This document shows, piece by piece, positions 1-7,646 of a DNA stretch of 64,000 bases (the stretch's first letter is position 1; the number at the start of each line of letters is the position of its first letter). The notes under the pieces are model-generated. The model saw only the letters and a list, made by a program, of their open reading frames with translations, had not been told where the DNA came from and made no database searches. The position numbers and the translations under genes were made by a program. Source of the DNA: Laceyella putida (lineage in GTDB: Bacteria > Bacillota > Bacilli > Thermoactinomycetales > Thermoactinomycetaceae); NCBI RefSeq assembly GCF_042665195.1, contig NZ_JBHTBW010000045.1:62001-126000 (forward strand). Reading direction: 5' to 3'.

Positions 1-75
1 CACGAGATACGCCGCAAATCCCGCTTGCTCCAACCGTTCCATCACCTGAAGTGCCGCTCGCTTACGCTCGTCCAT
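1..75 (-). CDS. cca: CCA tRNA nucleotidyltransferase, N-terminal fragment (runs off window)
   Basis: Only the first 25 codons lie in the window. They start at an ATG preceded by GGAGGA with six bases of spacing. The peptide reads MDERKRAALQVMERLEQAGF followed by AAYLV, which fits the N-terminal helix and first strand of class II CCA-adding enzymes, just before the expected GGxVRD nucleotide-binding loop. The gene starts 14 bp after bshA, and cca follows bshA in Bacillus subtilis too, which supports the call. The enzyme adds CCA to tRNA 3' ends. The catalytic part is outside the window, so the identity rests on context and a short match. Confidence 0.7.
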   Translation of the reverse strand, partial: MDERKRAALQVMERLEQAGFAAYLV

Positions 76-89
76 CTCTGTTCCTCCGT

Positions 90-1223
90 CTAACGGGACA
101 GTAACCGCTGATATAACGCTTCATACTGCCCTGCGATCTTTAAGCCGCAGAACTCCTGTTTGACCCGATCCAGGCCCGCTTCTGAAAAAGCTTGGTACAT
201 TGTTTCGTCCCTGAGCAGCATCAACGCGTACTGGGCCATCTCTTCAATGGCTCCCACTTGGGCTAAAAACCCCGTCTGGCCGTGGGTCACCACTTCGGGA
301 ATCCCACCGGCAGTTGAGGCAATGGTGGGGACGCCACACGCCATCGCTTCAAGTGCCACCAAGCCAAAGCTCTCTTTTTCGGATGGCAGGAGCAACAAGT
401 CAGCCAAGGAGATCAATTGCGCAACCTCATCCTGTTTTCCCAGGAAGACGACTTTCTCTTCCAACCCCAGCTCCTGCACTTGTTGGATCACTTTGGGCAT
501 TTCCGGCCCTTCGCCAACCAGGAGCAACCGAGCGGGTATCTCACTGGCAATTCGATGGAAGACGGCAATCACATCGAGCGGACGCTTGACTGGCCGAAAA
601 TTGGATATATGTAACAACAACTTTTCGCCCGTATCACTGTATTGTTCCCGCAGATGTTCGACACCCCGCGGATAATAGACGCGCAAGTCGACAAAATTGT
701 AAATGCGTTCGATTTCTTTGTTCACGCAGTCAGTGTTTACACAAAAAAGCTCTCGTGTCTGTCTGGCCAAATCATCCGACACCGCCGTCACCGCATCGCT
801 ATGCTTTATGCCAAAGCAGATCACATCACGCAAAGAGGGGTCTTCCCCCAACACAGTAATATCCGTGCCATGCAGGGTGGTCACCACTTTCAGATGATCG
901 CCCACCATTTGCTTCGCCAGAACGGCCGCAATCGCGTGAGGCACCGCATAGTGGACATGCAAAAGATCCAACTGGTACTCCTTGGCCACTTGCGCCATCC
1001 GGCTGGCCAACGCCAAGTCATAAGGCGGGTATTTGAATACAGCATAGCGGTGCGCCTCCACGCCGTGATAACGGATATTTTGATGAAACCGGCCCAAGCG
1101 GAACGGCATGTCATATGTGATAAAATGAATGTCATGTCCTTTTTCGGCCAGCAACTTTCCCAGTTCGGTGGCCACTACACCTGATCCTCCATGTGAAGGA
1201 TAACAGGTAATCCCAATGCGCAT
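90..1223 (-). CDS. bshA: N-acetyl-alpha-D-glucosaminyl L-malate synthase BshA
   Basis: GT4-family glycosyltransferase of 377 residues that joins UDP-GlcNAc to L-malate, the first step of bacillithiol synthesis in the cytoplasm. The N-terminus MRIGITCYPSHGGSGVVATE is the hallmark of the family. The C-terminal half carries the nucleotide-sugar site with the E-x7-E pattern in PSEKESFGLVALEAM (about residues 280-294). The start chosen is the ATG preceded by GGGAGGG with six bases of spacing; a GTG 15 bp upstream overlaps that ribosome site and is unlikely. The gene lies 25 bp downstream of bshB1, so the two first enzymes of the pathway are co-transcribed. Length matches the family. Confidence 0.95.
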   Translation of the reverse strand: MRIGITCYPSHGGSGVVATELGKLLAEKGHDIHFITYDMPFRLGRFHQNIRYHGVEAHRYAVFKYPPYDLALASRMAQVAKEYQLDLLHVHYAVPHAIAAVLAKQMVGDHLKVVTTLHGTDITVLGEDPSLRDVICFGIKHSDAVTAVSDDLARQTRELFCVNTDCVNKEIERIYNFVDLRVYYPRGVEHLREQYSDTGEKLLLHISNFRPVKRPLDVIAVFHRIASEIPARLLLVGEGPEMPKVIQQVQELGLEEKVVFLGKQDEVAQLISLADLLLLPSEKESFGLVALEAMACGVPTIASTAGGIPEVVTHGQTGFLAQVGAIEEMAQYALMLLRDETMYQAFSEAGLDRVKQEFCGLKIAGQYEALYQRLLSR

Positions 1224-1248
1224 TAGAAACCCTCCCACTTTTCCATCC

Positions 1249-1950
1249 TTATGGCTGTATCAGCGACGTCATTTTCAGTGGAGCAGGGCTTTTCAACGCT
1301 TCCCCATACAGCGCGCCAATCTGGTGACCCCACAATTGGTCACGCCCACGTACCATGGCGAGGTAAGTAGGACTGTTCAGCGGTGTGCTTACTTCCCCTT
1401 CGGTCGGATTAAACTGACTCTGATAGGCTAAGATGGATTCCACCTTTTGTTCATAGACATCCGAGATGTCCACGACCACATCGGCTTGATGGACATCATT
1501 GATAAAGTAATAAAAAAACTGGCTTACGCGATGCGCTTCTTCATCCCCAGGCGTCTTCTTTTTGCGAATTCCCGCATCGAAAATCGCCTCTTTTGCCATG
1601 CGGCTGCATGCCACATGATCGGGATGGCGGTCTTCAAAATACGGAGCCAAAACGATGCGGGGTTTACATTGGCGGATCACTTGCGCCATCCGATTGATTT
1701 GTTCCCGTTCTCCAAGTCCCCGATCCGGAAAAGACAAGTCAATGATTTGCTCCACACCCAAGATTTCGGCGGCACGTCTCGCTTCGACACGCCGCCGCTC
1801 CACTGTTCCGTTTGACGACAATTCCGCTTCGGTCAGGTTGCAAATCGCCACACGGTATCCTTGTTTCACGTGTTTGGCCAAAATCCCGCCCGCTCCGATT
1901 TCCACGTCGTCAGGATGCGCGCCAAACGCCAATAAATCGACGGCATTCAC
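1249..1950 (-). CDS. bshB1: Bacillithiol biosynthesis deacetylase BshB1
   Basis: PIG-L/LmbE-family zinc deacetylase of 233 residues. The metal-binding motif GAHPDDVEIGAGG is at residues 10-22 and a second metal motif HPDH near residue 109. It removes the acetyl group from GlcNAc-malate, giving GlcN-malate, the second step of bacillithiol synthesis. The start is a GTG preceded by AGAGGGGA. It sits 22 bp after mgsA and 25 bp before bshA, the same mgsA-bshB1-bshA order as in B. subtilis. A second deacetylase of the BshB2 type is encoded at 51.3 kb, so the genome carries both paralogues. Confidence 0.93.
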   Translation of the reverse strand: MNAVDLLAFGAHPDDVEIGAGGILAKHVKQGYRVAICNLTEAELSSNGTVERRRVEARRAAEILGVEQIIDLSFPDRGLGEREQINRMAQVIRQCKPRIVLAPYFEDRHPDHVACSRMAKEAIFDAGIRKKKTPGDEEAHRVSQFFYYFINDVHQADVVVDISDVYEQKVESILAYQSQFNPTEGEVSTPLNSPTYLAMVRGRDQLWGHQIGALYGEALKSPAPLKMTSLIQP

Positions 1951-1971
1951 TTTATCCCCTCTTTTCTTTCC

Positions 1972-2376
1972 TTACCTGCTTGGATTCACCAGTTCACGCC
2001 ACGCCAGTTCGCCTTCTTTGATCGCCCGCACCATGATTTCAGCCGCTGCCAGATTGGTCGCCACGGGGATATTATGGACATCAGCCAACCTTAGCAAAGC
2101 CAAAATATCTGGCTCATGGGGTTGTGCCATCAGCGGATCCCGGAAAAATACGATCAAGTCCATCCTGTTTTCCGCCACCAAAGCCCCGATTTGTTGATCT
2201 CCGCCCAACGGCCCTGATAAAAACCGGTGCACCTCCAGTGAGGTCGCCTCCATGATCCGTTTGCCGGTTGTTCCGGTGGCATACAGTCGGTGAGGTTTCA
2301 GCAACTCTTCATAAGCAATGGAAAAATGAACCATTTGCTCTTTCTTCTCATCATGTGCGATCAATGCGATATTCAT
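1972..2376 (-). CDS. mgsA: Methylglyoxal synthase
   Basis: Protein of 134 residues converting dihydroxyacetone phosphate to methylglyoxal and phosphate, a bypass that releases phosphate when sugar phosphates accumulate. The catalytic aspartate is visible in SGPLGGDQQIGAL (Asp60), and the active-site histidine in AQPHEPD (His87). The phosphate-binding TGTTGK lies at residues 34-39. Length is normal for the family. It lies between the D-cysteine desulfhydrase-like gene and bshB1 with short gaps, so it belongs to the same minus-strand operon. Bacillithiol made by the neighbouring genes is the thiol expected to help detoxify methylglyoxal; that link is inference. Confidence 0.95.
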   Translation of the reverse strand: MNIALIAHDEKKEQMVHFSIAYEELLKPHRLYATGTTGKRIMEATSLEVHRFLSGPLGGDQQIGALVAENRMDLIVFFRDPLMAQPHEPDILALLRLADVHNIPVATNLAAAEIMVRAIKEGELAWRELVNPSR

Positions 2377-2403
2377 TGGCTTACCCCTCTTCAGTAAAAG
2401 ATG

Positions 2404-3396
2404 TCAAACCAGTTCAAATGATGCAGCATGGGTAAATAAGGCCGGTGTTCCACCCGTATGCCAAAACAATACCCGTTTATCTTTGTTGCCAACCTTCGCC
2501 AATTGATCCAACATCCCCGCGAATGCCTTCCCGGTGTAGATCGGATCAGCCAAAATCCCTTCAGAGCGCGCCAAACGGCGGATCGCCTCATTCCCTGCCG
2601 GAGAAGGGGTTCCGTATTTGCGACCGATATATTGATCAAACAAAACGTACGATGATTCTATGTCGGCATCCATCGTCAGGTTGATCTCTTCGCAAATATG
2701 TCGAATGAAACGATTCACATCACGTTCCGCTCGCTCTTTCCCTTGCCAGACACTGATGCCGCACAGGCGCGTAGGGGTCTGGGTCTGACCTCGACCGATG
2801 ACGAGGCCCGCCAACGTTCCCCCCGTCCCCACCGCCACATAAATCTCATCAAACGGGGGCAATCCCAATTGTTGGCGCTGCCGCTCAAGCTCATGCCAAG
2901 CGACAACATAACCATAGTCCCCTCTTCCTGTAGAGCCGCCCACCGGAATGATATACGGCTTCTTTCCCTGACGCTTCGCTTCAAGTGCTTTCTTTCGCAT
3001 CACCTCAAGCAACCCATCTGAACCGTACGCCCCAGTGACGAACAACTGGGCTCCCAGCAATTGGTCCAACAATAAATTCCCTTGCACTTTGCCCAAGCGG
3101 TCACCAGCAAAACAGAGCCACGTCTCCATGCCCGCTTTATTGGCTGCTGCCACGGTGAGACGGGCGTGATTGGATTGGGGACTCCCTCCCGTGATCACCA
3201 CGTCACAGCCCTCGCTCCGCGCTTGTCCCAATAAATACTCCAACTTGCGCAATTTGTTGCCTCCACAAGCCAGCTCTGTCACGTCATCGCGTTTGATCCA
3301 AAGGCTGGCGATCCCCAACTCCGCCGCCAGATTGGCAAGCGGCGTCAACGGGGTGTCACCGCTGAGCAAAGGGAAGCGCGGAAACACATCCTTCAT
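2404..3396 (-). CDS. PLP-dependent D-cysteine desulfhydrase-like enzyme (ACC deaminase family)
   Basis: Fold-type II PLP enzyme of 330 residues. The PLP lysine is in ACGGNKLRKLEYL (Lys48). Two positions separate ACC deaminases from D-cysteine desulfhydrases. Here the stretch DPIYTGKAFAG has Thr where ACC deaminase has Glu, and WHTGGTPALF has Thr where ACC deaminase has Leu. Both point to D-cysteine desulfhydrase, which yields pyruvate, ammonia and sulfide. The start chosen is the ATG after AGGAG (11 bases of spacing); a TTG 30 bp upstream inside dapB is possible. It is inserted between dapB and mgsA, which adjoin in B. subtilis. The substrate is inferred from these residues only. Confidence 0.8.
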   Translation of the reverse strand: MKDVFPRFPLLSGDTPLTPLANLAAELGIASLWIKRDDVTELACGGNKLRKLEYLLGQARSEGCDVVITGGSPQSNHARLTVAAANKAGMETWLCFAGDRLGKVQGNLLLDQLLGAQLFVTGAYGSDGLLEVMRKKALEAKRQGKKPYIIPVGGSTGRGDYGYVVAWHELERQRQQLGLPPFDEIYVAVGTGGTLAGLVIGRGQTQTPTRLCGISVWQGKERAERDVNRFIRHICEEINLTMDADIESSYVLFDQYIGRKYGTPSPAGNEAIRRLARSEGILADPIYTGKAFAGMLDQLAKVGNKDKRVLFWHTGGTPALFTHAASFELV

Positions 3397-3412
3397 AAAA
3401 CGTCGGTCTCCT

Positions 3413-4216
3413 TTAAGCGAATTCAATCACATTTTCCAGACCATAGATCAACCGATCTTGCTCCATCACCTTTTCAATCGCCAATTTGACTCCCGGCATA
3501 AACGATTCACGGTTAAATGAATCATGGCGGATCGTCAAAAGTTGCCCGTCGCCGCCAAACAGCACTTCTTGATGGGCAATAAGCCCCGGCAAACGCACGC
3601 TGTGCACCCGAAACCCTTGGGTCAATCCCCCGCGTGCCCCATGAAGCAATTCTTTCTCGTCCGGATGCCCCTGTCTCATCTCTGTCCGTGTTTCAGCAAC
3701 CATCTCCGCTGTTTTCATCGCCGTGCCCGAGGGAGCGTCCAATTTTTGGTCATGATGATATTCCACAATTTCCACATGGGGCAGATATTTGGCCGCTTGA
3801 CGGGCAAACACCATCATCAGCACGGCACCGAGCGCAAAGTTTGGCGCAATGATGGCCCCCACTCCGCTCACCGCACATAATTCGGATAACTCTTGGATCT
3901 CCGGTTCCGATAAACCACTTGTCCCCACCACCGGTCGAACACCGTGGCGAATGGCCAACGCCATATGCTCTTTCACCGTATGAGGCGTGGTGAAATCAAC
4001 CAACACATCCGCTTTTTGCTCGTCCAACGCTTTCTGTACCGTCGCATAAAAAGGCGCTCCCAATGGAGCCAATCCCAACGCTTCACCCACATCTTGTCCT
4101 GCGTGTGTCCGTGAAACGCCGGCAACCAGCTTCAAATGATCATGTTGCTTTATCATTTTGACTACTTCTTGGCCCATGCGCCCGCTGGCTCCGGCAACGA
4201 TGATTCGAATACTCAT
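3413..4216 (-). CDS. dapB: 4-hydroxy-tetrahydrodipicolinate reductase
   Basis: Enzyme of 267 residues that reduces 4-hydroxy-tetrahydrodipicolinate with NAD(P)H in the lysine and diaminopimelate pathway. In spore formers its product is close to the branch point for dipicolinate. The N-terminal Rossmann motif GASGRMG is at residues 9-15. The catalytic region EYHHDQKLDAPSGTA has the His pair near 154-155, Lys158 and the conserved SGTA substrate loop. The gene follows ypjD by 30 bp and precedes the desulfhydrase-like gene by 16 bp. Full length for the family. No other dap genes lie in the window. Confidence 0.96.
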   Translation of the reverse strand: MSIRIIVAGASGRMGQEVVKMIKQHDHLKLVAGVSRTHAGQDVGEALGLAPLGAPFYATVQKALDEQKADVLVDFTTPHTVKEHMALAIRHGVRPVVGTSGLSEPEIQELSELCAVSGVGAIIAPNFALGAVLMMVFARQAAKYLPHVEIVEYHHDQKLDAPSGTAMKTAEMVAETRTEMRQGHPDEKELLHGARGGLTQGFRVHSVRLPGLIAHQEVLFGGDGQLLTIRHDSFNRESFMPGVKLAIEKVMEQDRLIYGLENVIEFA

Positions 4217-4246
4217 GCTGTCATTCTCCTCTGCTCTCTATCTCCG

Positions 4247-4585
4247 TTACTTTTGTTCCTGATCAATCCGCGTCCAGCGATTGGCATCGCGGGTGCGGTA
4301 TTTGTGCATGACTCCATCAAACGCCTTTTGCAAATCGATATCGAGCGAATTGGCAAAACAGGTGACGATAAAGATGATATCGCCCAACTCGCTCTCAAGG
4401 GTATTCTCTTTCTCACCTGGCTTCTTCGGCTTCTCTCCATAGTGATGGTTCACTTCACGGGCCAACTCCCCGACTTCTTCTGTCATCCGCGCCAGCATGG
4501 ATAATGGCTGAAAATACCCCTCTTTGAACTGACTAATATACTCGTGCACTTCTTGCTGAATTTCTTTTAATGTTTTCTCCGCCAT
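4247..4585 (-). CDS. ypjD: MazG-like nucleotide pyrophosphohydrolase (YpjD family)
   Basis: All-alpha NTP pyrophosphohydrolase of 112 residues. The metal-binding helices show EEVGELAREVNHHYGEKPKK (residues about 36-55) and ESELGDIIFI (near 69), giving the paired acidic ExxE and ExxD motifs of the MazG superfamily. It probably hydrolyses a nucleoside triphosphate to the monophosphate; the in vivo substrate is not known. The start is the second of two adjacent ATGs, eight bases after GGAGG, so the protein begins MAEKTLKEIQ like B. subtilis YpjD. It is the first gene of the ypjD-dapB-bsh operon. Confidence 0.9.
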   Translation of the reverse strand: MAEKTLKEIQQEVHEYISQFKEGYFQPLSMLARMTEEVGELAREVNHHYGEKPKKPGEKENTLESELGDIIFIVTCFANSLDIDLQKAFDGVMHKYRTRDANRWTRIDQEQK

Positions 4586-4668
4586 CATATCAACCTCCAA
4601 CCGCCACCGGCAAAGAATGTCAGCTTTTGCTCATCCGCTCACTGGCCCCTTCGCCGCAGACGGACTGT

Positions 4669-4701
4669 TCAACGTGCATAGCCTTTGCCAGTTGCCTCCA
4701 T
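4669..4701 (-). CDS. Possible 10-codon leader peptide upstream of ypjD
   Basis: An ATG with a good ribosome site (GAAGGAG, six bases of spacing) opens a ten-residue frame MEATGKGYAR, ending in TGA 83 bp before ypjD. It lies inside the presumed untranslated leader of the operon, downstream of the promoter proposed at 4752-4779. No run of one regulatory codon is visible. It could be a translated uORF or chance. Confidence 0.25.
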   Translation of the reverse strand: MEATGKGYAR

Positions 4702-4751
4702 CACATTCTCCTTCGCTTCATGCGCCAACAGATGAATGGCTCTTCCTTTGT

Positions 4752-4779
4752 TTTATCACTAGCGAAAACCAAATGTCAA
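4752..4779 (-). promoter_or_regulatory. Sigma-A promoter candidate for the ypjD-dapB-bshA operon
   Basis: On the minus strand, TTGACA (4779-4774) is followed after 16 bp by GATAAA (4757-4752). The predicted start near 4745 gives a leader of about 160 nt before ypjD. Confidence 0.45.
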
Positions 4780-5050
4780 AAGGCATCCAACATAAGACGA
4801 TCGATTGCCGGTATCACTCTAATCATTTCATAAATCCTTCGCTCCTGCCAGCCCCTAACGTGAGATGTGGAGCGAATCGTTTCTTGTTACTTATTTATTT
4901 ATAGTAACGAGGGTTCCTTAAAGAAACAAGCGGAAAGCGAAAAATATCCGAGAAAGGGTTTTTTCGGCTTGATTTCCTTAGATTCCGGGTTGATTAATCA
5001 TTTGAAAAGATCATGTTAAAGCTTTCACGCTCTTCTTCATGTTTCTATCA

Positions 5051-5079
5051 TTGATGAGGCAAAATAGGAAATGTATAAT
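5051..5079 (+). promoter_or_regulatory. Sigma-A promoter of the yitT-family gene
   Basis: TTGATG (5051-5056) and a perfect TATAAT (5074-5079) are separated by 17 bp. The transcript would start near 5086, about 30 nt before the ATG. Confidence 0.75.
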
Positions 5080-5116
5080 ATAGCGGGATTAAATGATAAA
5101 TGAAGAGGCGGTTACG

Positions 5117-5974
5117 ATGAAGTTAACGGGGATTACGCATGGTAGAAACGTTTTTCTGATTTTTTTGGGGGCTTTCATCTTTTCTGTGGGAATCAACTTC
5201 TTTGCCATTCCCAGCCATTTGGCCGAAGGGGGTTTCACCGGCATCAGTTTGTTGCTCCACTATGCCTTTGGTTGGTCACCTGGCTTGATTATTCTTTTAT
5301 TGAATATTCCACTCTTGTTCCTCGGCTACCGCGTATTCGGGCGTCGAACGTTCGTTTATACCTTGATCGGGATCGGGGCCTCCTCCCTCATGCTGGAACT
5401 GACCACTCCGATTGCCACAGCTTGGGGCTCACCTCCCAAAGATATCCTCTTATGCGCACTATATACGGGCGTGTTGGTGGGTGTGGGGCTTGGACTGATC
5501 TTTCGGATCGGTGGCACGACCGGTGGGGTGGATATTATCGCTCGGATCGTGCAAAAATATCTCGGTTGGAGCATTGGCCGGACGATGTTCTTGTTTGACT
5601 TTGCCGTCATTGCCAGCTCCGTCTTTTTGATCGGGTTGAATATGGCCATGTATACCTTGGTCGCCGTCTTTATCAGCGCCCGTGTGGTTGACTTCGTGGT
5701 GGAAGGGCTCAACGCTTCCAAAGCGGCCACCATTATCACCAATCACCCGCAAGAGCTTGCCCGGACCATTACCCAGAAAATGAACCGCGGCGTCACCATT
5801 TTAAAAGGAAAAGGCGGGTACACCGGCCACGAAAAAGAAATTCTCTATGTCGTCGTTGGCCCGAATGAACTGCCCAAGTTAAAAGATACGGTAAACCATT
5901 ATGACCCTTTTGCCTTTGTCGTTGTGCACGACGCCAAAGACGTGTTGGGGGAAGGATTTACCTACGGAAAATAA
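5117..5974 (+). CDS. YitT/YpjC-family membrane protein (DUF161 + DUF2179)
   Basis: Integral membrane protein of 285 residues. About five to six hydrophobic helices fill residues 10-190, including the family-typical glycine-rich stretch RIGGTTGGVDIIARI near the middle. A soluble C-terminal DUF2179 domain of about 80 residues follows (GVTILKGKGGYTGHEKEIL onward). The molecular role of this family is not established. The start is the ATG after AGAGGCGG; an ATG 24 bp upstream is less well placed. Members lie next to ypjB/ypjD in Bacillus. It is monocistronic, with its own promoter and a strong terminator immediately after the stop codon. Confidence 0.85.
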   Translation: MKLTGITHGRNVFLIFLGAFIFSVGINFFAIPSHLAEGGFTGISLLLHYAFGWSPGLIILLLNIPLLFLGYRVFGRRTFVYTLIGIGASSLMLELTTPIATAWGSPPKDILLCALYTGVLVGVGLGLIFRIGGTTGGVDIIARIVQKYLGWSIGRTMFLFDFAVIASSVFLIGLNMAMYTLVAVFISARVVDFVVEGLNASKAATIITNHPQELARTITQKMNRGVTILKGKGGYTGHEKEILYVVVGPNELPKLKDTVNHYDPFAFVVVHDAKDVLGEGFTYGK

Positions 5975-6000
5975 ACGGCTAGAATCTTCTAGCCGTTTTT
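5973..6000. terminator. Bidirectional terminator between yitT-family gene and ypjB
   Basis: AAACGGCTAGA pairs with TCTAGCCGTTT around a tight loop, followed by T5. The reverse strand also ends in a T-rich run, so it can serve both convergent genes. Confidence 0.85.
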
Positions 6001-6794
6001 CATGTTGCCACGGGTGGAGATTCACCGCGATATTTGCGCCAGGCGACATAGGCCAGAACGGCCACAATCAACAGCATCAACCAATAAGTAAGTGAAATCA
6101 CTTCCGCCTCGTTCCAGCTATTGACGGTCGCCATGACATCCTGCTCAGAGCCGTAGAAGAGGGGATATAGCAATTGCTCCAATTGTCCAACCGCACTGGC
6201 TAACCGATCAAATTGCTTTTCTTTTCTGATAAAGGTGATCAGGGAATCCATTTTATGTACAGCATAGGGGCTTTTTGCCACAATTAAGGCGGGGCGAACC
6301 AGTTGAACCTTTGCGTACAATTCTTCGATCGCCTGGCGGGTCTGTTGATCTTGCTTTCGCTTCACTGCCTGCTTGACCTCCGCAACCCCCTCTTTCAGCG
6401 GTTCATAATACCGTTGCCACAAGGGTTGATTGGGATGGGACAACGCGTCAAAAGCCAAACGCATCCGTTCCGTTGCTTGGGCAAGCTTGGTGGGATCGGG
6501 TCGAACTTGGTTCAAACTCCACTCCAACTCCATCAACACTTCCGCCAAGATGTGCACAGCCTCGAGCGTTAATTTTTTGCTCAACCAGTCCGCTTTGGAA
6601 AATTGCCGCGCCAACACCGCCAAATCTTCCCGTGCCGCCATCAAATGGCCTTGTTGCACCTCTGTCTCAATTTTTTCGGCCATTTGCGACCACTCTTCCC
6701 TCTCCCGCTCAATTTCTCCAGCCTGCACGACAGGATGGATGAACGATAATAATAACATCACCACCATCACTGAACCCATCCATCTCAATTGCAC
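6000..6794 (-). CDS. ypjB: Sporulation protein YpjB family
   Basis: Protein of about 264 residues with an N-terminal signal or anchor segment (hydrophobic MVVMLLLSFIHPVVQA) and a long, charged helical middle. One transmembrane helix lies near the C-terminus (YWLMLLIVAVLAYVAW), followed by a basic cytoplasmic tail. This is the layout of the YpjB sporulation family, whose exact role is unknown. The start is uncertain: GTG at 6794 lies 12 bases after GGGAGG; TTG or ATG codons a few residues later are alternatives. Its neighbours ypjA and qcrABC match the B. subtilis order. Confidence 0.75.
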   Translation of the reverse strand: MQLRWMGSVMVVMLLLSFIHPVVQAGEIEREREEWSQMAEKIETEVQQGHLMAAREDLAVLARQFSKADWLSKKLTLEAVHILAEVLMELEWSLNQVRPDPTKLAQATERMRLAFDALSHPNQPLWQRYYEPLKEGVAEVKQAVKRKQDQQTRQAIEELYAKVQLVRPALIVAKSPYAVHKMDSLITFIRKEKQFDRLASAVGQLEQLLYPLFYGSEQDVMATVNSWNEAEVISLTYWLMLLIVAVLAYVAWRKYRGESPPVAT

Positions 6795-6832
6795 GTAGTT
6801 GTCACACCTCCCGTTCACCGGTCTCTAGTACA

Positions 6833-6862
6833 AGTCTATTCTTTTTGGACAATGGAATATGT
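6833..6862 (-). promoter_or_regulatory. Possible sigma-E promoter of ypjB
   Basis: ACATATT (6862-6856) and AATAGACT (6840-6833) with 15 bp between them resemble the mother-cell sigma-E elements, with two mismatches in the -10. The site lies between the upstream terminator and ypjB, where a separate promoter is needed. Confidence 0.3.
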
Positions 6863-6879
6863 CTCTCCGCTCCGTCTAG

Positions 6880-6913
6880 GAAAAAGAAAAAACCAGGACA
6901 TCCACCTGGTTTT
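6880..6913 (-). terminator. Terminator after ypjA
   Basis: On the minus strand AAAACCAGG and CCTGGTTTT form a hairpin followed by TTCTTTTT. It separates ypjA from ypjB. Confidence 0.8.
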
Positions 6914-6924
6914 CCAATTGCGGT

Positions 6925-7578
6925 TTATGAAGATTTCAACGGGGTAAAGTGCCACTTGCGCCATAAGCTTGGCAACATCGCAAAGATCGAAAACAACAGC
7001 AACGTCGTCGCACTGAGGATGACCGTAAAGATCCCCACCAAATGATCGTAAGGCTCCAATGACAGCGCCAGCCAGGGGTGAATATCCAATCCGCTGTAAT
7101 CCAAGGCGTCGTTTAACAAAGTCCAGCCGCCAACGAACAGGATTTCCCGTCGGCCATACGTGTAAAAAGGAGCATAGAGGATCGCTTGCAGAGCCATCCC
7201 CAAATGAGAAAAGACCAACATCCAATGCTGCCATGTCAAGGCTTCCATCATCGGGCGGACATCCAAGTAAGCTCCCCAAAAGATCATCACAACCGCCCAT
7301 ATGCCATATTTAAACAGCGTGATCGAAGCGAAAGCTTCCAATAAAGGGCTACGGCGCGCCAACAGATACAACAGCAACACAAGCGTGAAAAACGTGCTAG
7401 CCGTGGGACTGTCGGGAACAAAAATATTCAGAACCTTGGGCTCGGTAAAGGCCAACTGGTTTTTGTACCAATAGAAACCATAAATCGACCCGAGGAAATT
7501 TACAATGAATAAAGTCCATAACACCCAACGACGCATGAGCAAAGTCAGCAAATACCGCACCGCATCAGACACAAACAT
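6925..7578 (-). CDS. ypjA: DUF1405 membrane protein YpjA
   Basis: Membrane protein of 217 residues with about six hydrophobic helices spread over its length (for example WTLFIVNFLGSIYGFYWY near the N-terminus and VGIFTVILSATTLLLFSIF near the C-terminus). It matches the DUF1405/YpjA family that sits between qcrC and ypjB in Bacillus. Function unknown; the link with the quinol oxidase genes suggests a role at the membrane but nothing in the sequence shows a catalytic site. A terminator stands between qcrC and this gene, so it needs read-through or a weak own promoter. Confidence 0.8.
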   Translation of the reverse strand: MFVSDAVRYLLTLLMRRWVLWTLFIVNFLGSIYGFYWYKNQLAFTEPKVLNIFVPDSPTASTFFTLVLLLYLLARRSPLLEAFASITLFKYGIWAVVMIFWGAYLDVRPMMEALTWQHWMLVFSHLGMALQAILYAPFYTYGRREILFVGGWTLLNDALDYSGLDIHPWLALSLEPYDHLVGIFTVILSATTLLLFSIFAMLPSLWRKWHFTPLKSS

Positions 7579-7605
7579 GGATCACACCCACTTTTTCCGC
7601 TATAC

Positions 7606-7639
7606 AAAAACCTGGTCACATAGACGTAACCAGGTTTTT
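7606..7639 (-). terminator. Terminator of the qcrABC operon
   Basis: AAAAACCTGGT and ACCAGGTTTTT form an 11-bp stem with a 12-nt loop. The minus strand reads into a T5 run directly after qcrC. Confidence 0.85.
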
Positions 7640-7646
7640 ACTGCGA

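Larger units (their letters stand above)
4586..5116. other. Intergenic region between divergent ypjD and yitT-family gene
   Basis: About 530 bp without a full-length gene. It holds a minus-strand promoter candidate and short leader frame on the ypjD side and a strong plus-strand promoter on the other. It also holds an inverted repeat GTTACT-N11-AGTAAC (4886-4908) in an A/T-rich stretch that could be an operator or a weak terminator. Longer open frames here have no ribosome sites and no protein-like composition. Confidence 0.6.
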
